Shown in pieces: positions 56,448 to 64,000 of a stretch of DNA of 64,000 nt (positions within the stretch are counted from its first letter, which is position 1; each line of letters opens with the position of its first letter). The DNA comes from Tupaia tana (Eukaryota > Chordata > Mammalia > Scandentia > Tupaiidae). The notes beneath the pieces were generated by a model. That model was not told the DNA's origin. It saw only the letters and a list, made by a program, of their open reading frames with translations, and did not search any database. The translations under genes and the position numbers were made by a program. The stretch lies in NCBI GenBank assembly GCA_026018925.1, contig JAKSZU010000018.1:32335807-32399806 (forward strand), given 5' to 3'.

Positions 56448-56893
56448 GGGGATCAGCAGATAGTATCATTTTTGTGTCCCTGGGCTCCCACATAGTCAAC
56501 CATGGTTCAAGTCCTGGGCCTGGCAGCTTAAACCTCATGCTGGGTGCACGTGTGTGCATGCCCAAAATCCTGAGAGGAGAATGGAAGAGAAGGGATTGCA
56601 GAATGGCCATCCCCCCGGGGAGTGATTTCTCTCTTTCTGTCTCTCTCTCTCTCTGTCTCTCTGGTGCACTCACATGCCCTATAGCAAAAATCTCTCTTAA
56701 AAAAAGAAGGAAGGAAGGAAAGGAAAGGAAAGGAAAGGAAAGGAAAGGAAAGGAAAGGAAGAAAAGAAAAGAAAAGAAAAGAAAAGAAAAGAAAAGAAAA
56801 GAAAAGAAAAGAAAAGAAAAGAAAAGAAAAGAAAAGAAAGGAAAAGAAAAGAAAAGAAAAGAAAAAAAGAAAAGCAAAGCAAAGCAAAGCAAA
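56448..56893 (+). mobile_element. SINE, family A, nested, with expanded tail
   Basis: GGGATCAGCAGATAGTATCA head, AGAATGGCCATCCCCCCGGG, CCTATAGCAAAAATCTCTC end. The tail has grown into a 190-bp GAAA-type array. Confidence 0.9.
56702..56893. repeat. (GGAAA)n / (GAAAA)n / (GCAAA)n array
   Basis: About ten GGAAA units, then some 22 GAAAA units, then four GCAAA units. Long open frames on both strands here (poly-Lys/Glu and poly-Phe/Ser) are artefacts of the 5-bp unit. Confidence 0.97.
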
Positions 56894-56975
56894 GCAAGCT
56901 ACCAGGTCAGGGACTAGAACTGCAGTGGGCTGTGTGGGAGTCCAACACCTTAACCGCCAAGTCACCTGCTGGCCC

Positions 56976-57770
56976 TCGAATAATGAATATTTTGAAAGAG
57001 GCTACAAAAGAAAAGAGAGTGTTCTGAGAACCCCAAAACAGAGCTCTACGTCAGCCTGGTGGGTTGGAAAAGGCTGAGTAGGGGGATGTCGGTGTGAGTA
57101 GAGGCAGCTCCAGTGGAGAAAACAGCATGTGCATAGGCCCCATGACAGGTCTGTGACTTGGATTTTCCCAAAGAGCACAAGACGACCAGGATAGAGTTAC
57201 TGGGAACTGCCTTCCCTGCTGCCTTAGTTTCTCTGCATAATATAAACTGAGGACTCGAATGGGAGCAGGGAAGTGGAGTATGCCCAGGGAAAGTAATGGA
57301 GGGACAGGCTACTATGAGCTGCTGGATTTGGGACTTTTTGTAAAGTCAAGCCAAATAAAAATAAATAAATAAATAACAACTTACAGAGCAAATTAAGTTG
57401 TTTGGCAAATTCAATCCTTCAGCGGTAGAGGCAGAAATATCTGAAGGTGGAAGAGTTCCGTCCAATCCCTGGGCCTGCTGCATCTGCACTGAGGCAAGAC
57501 CCTAAATAGCTTCTGGAATGAGCTCATTCATGCCACCTCCTCAGCGCCTTGGAGGAGGAGAGCATGACAGTCAATCTCCACACCACCTTCCCCAGTTCAG
57601 AAACCACCTAGTACTCCTCTCTAGCCATCTACTCCTAAGCAGTTTTGTTTAATGAAAGCCAAGTGGGAAATCTGCTAACTTGACTATCTCTATTAATCGA
57701 GTTTCTCACCGTGCACCGTGGGTAAGACAGTGCCACAAACATAAGCCTTATTTAATCCTCATGGCCACAG
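56976..57770. other. Unique noncoding sequence
   Basis: An AAATAAATAAATAAATAA run lies at about 57354-57377. No gene recognised. Confidence 0.4.
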
Positions 57771-57783
57771 GAAATGTGTGTTT

Positions 57784-58334
57784 TGTTTAGTTTTTTAGAG
57801 GCTTTTGTCTTTTTTTTTTTTTTTTTTTTTTGAGAGGTTTTTTTGCTATAGGGAGCGTGTGCTCGCCAGACAGACAGACAGAGAGAGATACAGAAAGCGA
57901 GAAATCACCCCCCAGGGGGGATGGCCATGCCACAGTCCCTTCTCCTCCACACTCCTCTTGGGATCTTGGGCACGCACGCACATGCGCCTGGCATGAGTTT
58001 TAAGCCACCGGGTCTAGGACGCGAACCGCGGTCGACTACATGGGAGTCCAGCGACATAGCCATTACGCTAACTGCTGGTCCCAAGGCTTTTGTCTTAAGG
58101 CACTTGCACTTGCTGAAGAGAGAGAGAGAGAGACAGTGAAAAGGAAAGTGAGAAATCATCCCTAGGGGTAATGGTCACACCGTAATCCCTTCTCTTCCCT
58201 TGTCCTCCCAGGATCTTAGGTATGCACATATACACACCTGACTTGAGTTTCAAGTCACCGGGTCTGGGACTCAAACCACAGTTGGACATGTGGGAGTCCA
58301 GCAATGTGACTGCTATACCATCTGCTGGCCCCAA
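57784..58334 (-). mobile_element. SINE, family A (older), split by a younger copy
   Basis: The outer parts carry TTTTTTAGAGGCTTTTGTCT and AAGGCACTTGCACTTGCTGA through CCATCTGCTGGCCCC. GAAATGTGT stands on both sides (57771-57779, 58335-58343). Confidence 0.88.
57812..58083 (-). mobile_element. SINE, family A (young, nested)
   Basis: Complete inverted copy with GACGCGAACCGCGGTCGACT intact. The 12-bp duplication GGCTTTTGTCTT is perfect (57800-57811, 58085-58096). Confidence 0.94.
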
Positions 58335-58477
58335 GAAATGTGTATTATTAATACACCTATTTAAGAGATGAAAAAAACTGAGGCTCAGAGAAGATCCTTA
58401 TCCAAATCTCAGAAAGGTGGATCTGGAATCCACCCAGCTAATCTGGCTCAGAATCTTTTTTTAAAAACACCATTGCA

Positions 58478-58653
58478 GAGCAAGCGTAATGGCTATGTCG
58501 CTGACTCCCACATAACCGCGGTTCGAGTCCCGGACCTCAGCTGCCCAAGATCTGGCTCCAGATTTCCTGCTTTCTATCTCTCTGTCTCTCTCTGTCTGTT
58601 TTAGCAAAAACCTCTCCAAAAAAAAGAAAAAAAAAAAAAAAAAAAAAAAAAAA
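58478..58653 (+). mobile_element. SINE, family A, internally deleted
   Basis: GCAAGCGTAATGGCTATGTC head, intact B box CGGTTCGAGTCCCGG. About 90 bp of the core is missing: GACCTCAGCTGCCCAAGATC runs soon into CT-rich DNA. The tail is A-rich and over 40 bp. ACCATTGCA flanks it (58469-58477, 58654-58662), so it looks recent. Confidence 0.9.
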
Positions 58654-58662
58654 ACCATTGCA

Positions 58663-60551
58663 TTATCCTACCTATTTCTTAGATGAGGGGATATAAAAGA
58701 GATTCTACTTTGCCTACAGTGACTCTCATGCCCATAGGAATCAAGATGGAGAACCGTGGCTTCTCCGAGTGACACTGCAAACGTGGGATCCATTTCGGAG
58801 CCTCCTGGAGCAGGCGGCCCCAGGTCTCAGGACGCAGCTACTCACACTTTGAAGGGCCACTCCGCACATCAAACCTGCTCAGGGCGGCCCTGCTTTTTTT
58901 GTACAGGATACATCTCAGTTAAATATGCAAGCGTGTTTAATTGCAGGGGTTCAGGCAACTTGTTTATCTTCCTTAAACACTGCCATGGTGGCTCTCGTTT
59001 GTTATCTGGGGTGTGAAATGGAGGCTGACAACAATTAATACCTCCTCCCAGGCAGCTCCGCGGAGCTCTGACGGGAAGCTATGTACTTCCGAGCAGGCAG
59101 CTGAGGAGGTGGCGGCCGAGCCGTCACTCAGCATCCGAGGGGAGAAGAGTGACAGCGGCAGCTGACGGCCCCTCCCGCCGCCTCCTGAGAGGCCCCCATG
59201 ATAAAGCATCCTGCTTTGTGGTGTAATCAACTTGCTATACATGCATTACCTCCTAATGAGCGCCGTGTTTAAACAAGTGTATAGAACACATCTGCCCGGG
59301 CCTTGGGACTCGAGGCTGTGTGACCAATTTCAGCATCTGAAAGTTAAATTAATGGTAAAGGGTTTAATTGTGAGTAAACAATACCGCATTAAGGAGCAGT
59401 AAACACAGCAGTGGGGACCCACGGACCGGCTCTGGCATCACAGATGCGCTGCCTCCGTGTGACCGTTAATAGCCCTCCCCGCCTGGACTTTCTGACAGTG
59501 TCTTGAAGCCCATTTGTCATCTAAATGGTCCGTCCCCTCCTCAAACATCATTTTGGCCCAGGGTCCATTCTCAGGACCTATGGGGGTCTGTGTTCCTTGG
59601 AAGAGGGGTAGAAAATCCCAAGGCAAGTGGGAGAGGCCTGGAAAACTTCCAGCTTCTACACCACCGCCTGGAGTGGGGGGGTGGACAAACACCCCCGTAT
59701 ATCCAGGCAACCAGCATCTGTCCTAAGAGTGAATGTGCCTTCGACTCCAGGCTTCAATGGCAACGATTCCAAAACCTGGTTTTAAAACACCCTTGGGTGT
59801 CTCCAATGAACAAAGGATGCCTCAAAACCAAATTAAGTTCCCTTTAATTAAAGATCATAACATTTGCCACAGAACACTCTGTCACAGTGGGGGGAAGGAA
59901 GAGACTCACATAAAATAAATAGGGTTTCACAACTCAGAAAATTAAGAACTGCACCGGGAGGGCTCCACACCTTCCTGATTTATTCACAGTTATCCTCAAG
60001 GCCACTTTAGAAACCAAGCTGGCCGTCAATGTCCGAAGCAGAGCAGGGATAAGCTTACCTGAAGCTGTCCGCTGGAAAGAAAGCCCTTGGTCTCTGGGGA
60101 AGGAGATGGACACAGCTTCTCGCCGTCGCCAGTCAGGCTGTAGGGCATTTCAGGGCACCAAGTCTGAGGAAGTGAAGTTTCTGGGGAACCACAGGAGCCC
60201 AGGGCTCTTCTAAGAGGGGTTGGCATCTTCCTCTGGACTTTCAACAGTTCTCCCCTGTGGAAGCCTTTTCATGGTCCCCACCTGTGCGGAGAACTTTCTT
60301 CTTGTCTGTCTTCCCTGTAATCTGGGCCAAGGGAACAGGTGATGTGGTCCAGCCTGTCTTCAGCAGAACACGAACTTGGGATCTGCTGGGGTGAAGCCCT
60401 GTTTTGAGTAGTGCAGCCTTTTGCTGGGTGACAGTGTGTTTCTCAAGGACCCAAGGAAAGGGGGACTGACAGTGGCCAAGGTCAAGAACCAAAGGACCTA
60501 GGCTACTCTCTCTCCCTGTAAACATAGCCATATGTGGTTTCAAAGAAAAAA
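58663..60551. other. Repeat-poor noncoding sequence
   Basis: About 1.9 kb without a recognisable transposon. No gene supported; frames at 59438-59847 overlap on both strands. The strongest part is listed separately. Confidence 0.5.
58900..59420. promoter_or_regulatory. Candidate enhancer-like conserved noncoding element with CpG cluster
   Basis: Twelve CpGs lie within about 120 bp (59058-59180), far above the surroundings. Around them are AAATATGCAAG (octamer-like), CAACAATTAATACC, CCTAATGAG, AAATTAATGG and TTTAATTGTG (homeodomain-like cores) and two GTAAACA forkhead-like motifs (59374, 59399). Motif and CpG density is observed. Regulatory function is inferred; a small CpG-island promoter is an alternative. 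Confidence 0.45.
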
Positions 60552-60559
60552 GCAGTCTC

Positions 60560-60765
60560 GTCTAGCTGCAGTGGCACAGTGGTAATGGAATGCTCTTCAA
60601 TGCTGAGGCCATAGGGATGGTCCCAGGTTTGTGTCCTGAGGTCTCCCTGTACATGCCAAGTGATCCTGGCTGACTGAAGCTGGGAGTGGACCACAGCATA
60701 AAGACCCTTTTGGGGACACTCCCTTTCTTTCTCTCTCTCCTTCCCTAAGAAATTAATACATAAAC

Positions 60766-60798
<33 letters not shown>
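60560..60798 (+). mobile_element. SINE, family C
   Basis: TCTAGCTGCAGTGGCACAGT with GGTAATGGAATGC, TGGCTGACTGAAGCTGGGAG body, AAGAAATTAATACATAAAC and a long A tail. CAGTCTC stands on both sides. Confidence 0.88.
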
Positions 60799-60819
60799 CG
60801 AAACAGTCTCATGGTTACA

Positions 60820-61010
60820 CCCTAGACTCCAGAGTTAGAGTCAAATCCTGGCTCTTCCACTTGCCCCACTTTGAGCCTCAACATCCCCACCTGTCAAATG
60901 GGAATAATAAGCATGTGATTGGAAGGATAGAATCTACTAGTACACATGTAAAGGGCTTTGAACACTTTGAACAGCGTTAAGTTCTCAATACATAGTAGAC
61001 ACGATTGTTA
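60820..61010 (+). mobile_element. MIR
   Basis: CTAGACTCCAGAGTTAGAGT, CAAATCCTGGCTCTTCCACT and CTGTCAAATGGGAATAATAA follow MIR almost from its tRNA-like start. Confidence 0.85.
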
Positions 61011-61485
61011 ACAGGTGCCCCTGTTAACAAGACCTAATCAAACCAACCTGTAGGAACAGCTCCAGGAAAAGCAGGCCCAGCCATGCATCTGCATGACCCC
61101 AAGGTGCCTGATTGCTGAGCTGGGCCGACACATGGGTGGAGGCTTTCCCACTGCACGGCTTGCTCCACCCCCTCTGTGGCCCTCAGTGGCCCTCAGTGGC
61201 CAAGTAAACACAGTAGCCCCCAACTGTCTGGGCGCCAACAGTTGGGGCTGCAGGGAGGTTTGGAGACACCCCTGTTGAATGGGTGACATCTACTCTCTTC
61301 AGAGCTTTAGGGCTCAGTTCACCCAAGCAGGGTAAGGAAATTCCTGCCTTGGTGAATCAGCCCAAGTCAAAGCCAGTTCTCTAACTCCAAGTCAGGTTTT
61401 CAGAGTTAAATTTCTTAGAAAGATTTCCTAATGTGTTGGCTCATTTTATACGTTCTACATGCCAGGAAGCTAGCATTTTCTATTC
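61011..61485. other. Unique noncoding sequence
   Basis: A tandem CCCTCAGTGG doublet lies at 61181-61200. No gene recognised. Confidence 0.4.
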
Positions 61486-61699
61486 CTTTTTTTTAATTAC
61501 CAGAGGGCACATATGCTAGCTAAAGAGAGAGAAAGAGAGACAACGCACCCCCTTCTCCTCCATAACTCCATCCTGTTGGAATTTGGGGCATGCATGCACA
61601 CACACTCGGCATGTTTTTTCAAGCCACTAGTGCAGGACTGTAGCTGTGGTTGGCCCTGCGGGACTCAGCTCCCTTAACCACTAGGCTATGAAACCAGCC
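61486..61699 (-). mobile_element. SINE, family E
   Basis: Inverted. TTTTTTAATTACCAGAGGGC tail and CCCTTAACCACTAGGCTATG head, ending AAACCAGCC. Confidence 0.75.
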
Positions 61700-61734
61700 T
61701 TCACACTTCTATTTCTGATCGTGTTCTTGTCCGT

Positions 61735-61972
61735 GAGTTTTTGTTTTTGCATATATGCACATGTATTCACCAGAGAGAGACAGAGGGAAAGGAGTCACCC
61801 CCAAGCGGAATGGCCACGCCACAATCTCTTCTCCTCCAGTCTCCTCTCAGGATTCTTGGCACGCACACACGTCTGTTGTTATTTTCAAGTCACTGAGTCT
61901 GGGGCTCAAACTGTGCGGTCAAGGCATGCGGGATCCAGGACCTTCACCTCCAGACCACCTGCTGCCTCATCA
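61735..61972 (-). mobile_element. SINE, family A (older)
   Basis: Inverted. CACCAGAGAGAGACAGAGGG, AATGGCCACGCCACAATCTC, CCAGACCACCTGCTG. The poly-T is reduced to GTTTTTGTTTTTG. Confidence 0.78.
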
Positions 61973-62204
61973 GGTCATTTTTTAATAACCTAAATAATTG
62001 TCTATAGGTGAGCTGGGCAAATTCATGTGTTTCCCAGAGACCGCAGAATGTCAAAAGAGGAAGGAACCAGTGGTGACAGGCTCAAAGGAAGAAGGTGCTT
62101 GCAGTCGCAAGCACATCTTTCATTCTTTTACTTATTTTATTTATTTATTTATTTATTTACAATCACTGTCTTTTTAAAAAATTTTTAATAAATTCTTTTC
62201 TTTA

Positions 62205-62390
62205 ATAATTATTTATTTTATTTATTCAGTCTTTTTTTTTTTTTTTAATTTGACCAAAGAGAGACAGAGGGTGAGAGAGAGAGAGAGAGAGGAAGTGAGA
62301 AAGCAAGCCACCAGATTCAGGACTCGAACCCTCTGTCGGCCATGTGGGAGTGTCCAGTGCCTTAACCACCACACCACCTGCTGGTCCCTC
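62205..62390 (-). mobile_element. SINE, family B
   Basis: Inverted. TTAATTTGACCAAAGAGAGA, GTGAGAAAGCAAGCCACCAG, CACACCACCTGCTGGTCCC. Upstream (62127-62204) is TTTA-rich low-complexity DNA. Confidence 0.85.
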
Positions 62391-64000
62391 AACCACTGTA
62401 AATCTTTACAACATTGAAAATGAATTTTCCCAGCAGTTGGTGTTTGGTTTGGTTTTGCTTTGTGTTGTTTTCTTGAGTGGCTTTGGGAAAGGCAAATGAC
62501 TGCAGTTGGGCTTACCAACGAAGCTTCCTTGTCCTTCCTCCTCTCCCCCTCCAGGCCACTCTTTTTGGTGCCAATCCATAGAAGTTCTGGTTTCTTCAAA
62601 AGAGGCACAAGAAATTACATCCTAGCTTTGGGTTCCAGAGTCTCACTACCATCCAAACTGCGTTGCCGGGTTTTCATTGTTCTTGTCACCTCTTGGTTTG
62701 GAACTCTTCCTGGTCTCACAAGTGCCTCCTCTTGCCCCAACTCTGAAAACCAAGCCTAGGACATGGAGCATATGCAGGCCAAGATGTCCTGTGGGTCACA
62801 GAGGAATCCCTCGGTACTTCTAGGAACTGCTGGAACCCATACACCGTTGCACACCTGGGCCTGGCACCCTCTCTCCTCTTGCCAGTTCCATACTCCTCAC
62901 AGGAAGAAGGTGGGATTAGCCTAGGCTGGGTATTTGCCAGTAACTTGTAGACGTGCAACAGATGTTTGTAGCCTCTCAGAAGCGGAAGGAAACTTGGAAA
63001 GCCTCTCCTTCAGTGATTTTTTTTTTCAAGTTTGTCTCTGCCGTGAAATCCTAACTTCAGATGAAATCTTTGGCAGGAGCCCAGAGCTGCTCCATCAAGG
63101 CACGGCTGCAGGACCAGAGCTCTCACCGCCTGACCTCGGCTTCTATTCTGAGACTTTCAGAGGCATGTCTGTGGTGCTTTCTCACCAGAGAGCAGACTGG
63201 AAATTAGTGTACCTTAATCTGACTCCATTTTCCACATGAGACGACTATGGCCCAGAGAAGTGCACAGACTTACAGGAAGTAGCACAGCAATCAACAGACA
63301 GACATCCAAACACAAACGCTGTGGCCCTCGGGGGAAACAGAGACCCATGCAAGTACCACCATCTCTGTCATTCTCTGCAGGCAAGTTAAAGGGTGGCCCA
63401 GCCCTGAGGTCTTGTTCAGGGCACTCCTCGAATCTTTAAAGAGAAATTCACTTGTCTTTGCCCCACTCCCTTTTTAAATCACAGGTTCCTGATCCAGCCA
63501 TGTTTAACCAAGAAGAGAAAATGTAACCCACTGAGGCAACGGACGTGGTTTTCCTGCCTCCTCTGTGACTGCAGTTTGCCTTTAAAGCCCATTTTCACCA
63601 TGTATTGATTTTAGTTTTCTCCTGGTCTATGAATGACAACTTGAATTAAGACAGCACAGGCTGAGAGGCCACTAGGCAAGTGCTAAATGGACACCCCGTG
63701 CTTCGTGGCGGAAAACCTCACGACTCTGCGGACTCCCAACCAACCCCATTATCTCAAGGAGCTGAGGACAGACAAACAGTACCTGGCTGCCTGGTATGAG
63801 GTCCCCTGGGTCAGGATGGGGCTCTCAAGATGAGGGGCAAGCTGAGATTCGTCCTCCTGGTGGCCAGCCTCAAAGCCTCTTTACCTACACAAAGATGATC
63901 TGTTTACTGAAGGGGCTGCGTGTCTAAACAGCAGATTCCAGAAGACAAAAATAGGCCCTAACTGCCCCTTCCACTGGCAGAAAAACTAACCCTCATGGTT
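62391..64000. other. Mostly unique noncoding sequence
   Basis: No gene supported. A short inverted MIR-like piece lies at 63215-63300 (CCATTTTCCACATGAGACGA, GGCCCAGAGAAGTGCACAGA). Frames such as 62460-62759 and 62934-63239 show no domain. Confidence 0.45.

Larger units (their letters stand above)
56343..56975 (-). mobile_element. SINE, family B, split by a nested SINE
   Basis: TTATTTATTATTATTTTTTA tail and CACCAGAGAGGAACAGAGAG on the left. CAAGCTACCAGGTCAGGGAC and AAGTCACCTGCTGGCCC on the right. They join into one inverted family-B copy. Confidence 0.85.

Noticed and set aside
56368..56965. Long frames of 145-174 codons on both strands
   Set aside because: They are translations of the GAAAA pentamer array and SINE parts.

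Overview
This window is mammalian nuclear DNA without any protein-coding exon I can support. The open frames are short, overlap on both strands and mostly run through repeats. The only gene-derived sequence I recognise is a broken retrocopy of ribosomal protein L21 at about 16.54-17.24 kb. Everything else is interspersed repeats set in unique, partly conserved-looking noncoding sequence, as in an intergenic region or a very long intron. No element described here forms an operon or pathway.

Organism. Ancient eutherian repeats (MIR, L2, MLT1/MST-type LTRs, old hAT elements, L1) show a placental mammal. The young repeats are tRNA-derived SINEs, and some carry a 7SL RNA-like (Alu-like) segment fused behind a tRNA-like head (8.25-9.04, 34.69-34.89, 41.31-41.55, 47.03-47.25 kb). 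7SL-derived SINEs are known only from primates, rodents and tree shrews. tRNA/7SL chimeras plus a very abundant tRNA-derived family fit a tree shrew (Tupaia, 'Tu' SINEs) best. No Alu, B1, ID or B2 element was recognised. The assignment is an inference from memory of these families.

SINE labels used here (mine, not database names). A = about 265 bp, tRNA head, middle with GGAGGAGAAGGGATTGC, CT-rich stretch, end CCTATAGCAAAAACCTCTC, poly-A. B = the same head joined directly to a CT-rich stretch, with a tail GGTCAAATTAAATAATAAT. C = a different tRNA-like head (CAGTGGTAATGCAATGC type), a GGCTGAAGCTGGGGGTGG body and a GGAAGAAATAAATAA tail. D = tRNA/7SL chimera. E = older A relatives with a GGATCCCACA head and a TCTGRCAATTAAA end.

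Layout. 0-16 kb is repeat-dense, with nested and same-site SINE insertions at 5.2-5.8 and 8.2-9.0 kb. 16.5-17.2 kb is the RPL21 retrocopy. 17.2-19.4 kb is repeat-poor. 19.4-35.9 kb is dense in SINEs, LTRs and hAT elements, with a repeat-poor gap at 23.4-25.7 kb. 36.4-38.9 kb is repeat-poor. 39-47.2 kb is mixed. 47.2-49.1 kb is repeat-poor. 49-53.9 kb holds LTRs, L2, MIR and a mariner MITE. 54.2-56.3 and 58.7-60.5 kb are repeat-poor with the most regulatory look, including a CpG-rich, homeodomain/forkhead-motif-rich segment at 58.9-59.4 kb. 60.5-64 kb has a few SINEs and then unique sequence.

I found no previously undescribed biological system. The most useful second looks are repeated use of the same SINE target sites, a palindromic mariner MITE present twice, a sequence block shared between a SINE and unique DNA, a locally duplicated segment, an exact 20-mer shared by two sites, and the candidate conserved noncoding elements.
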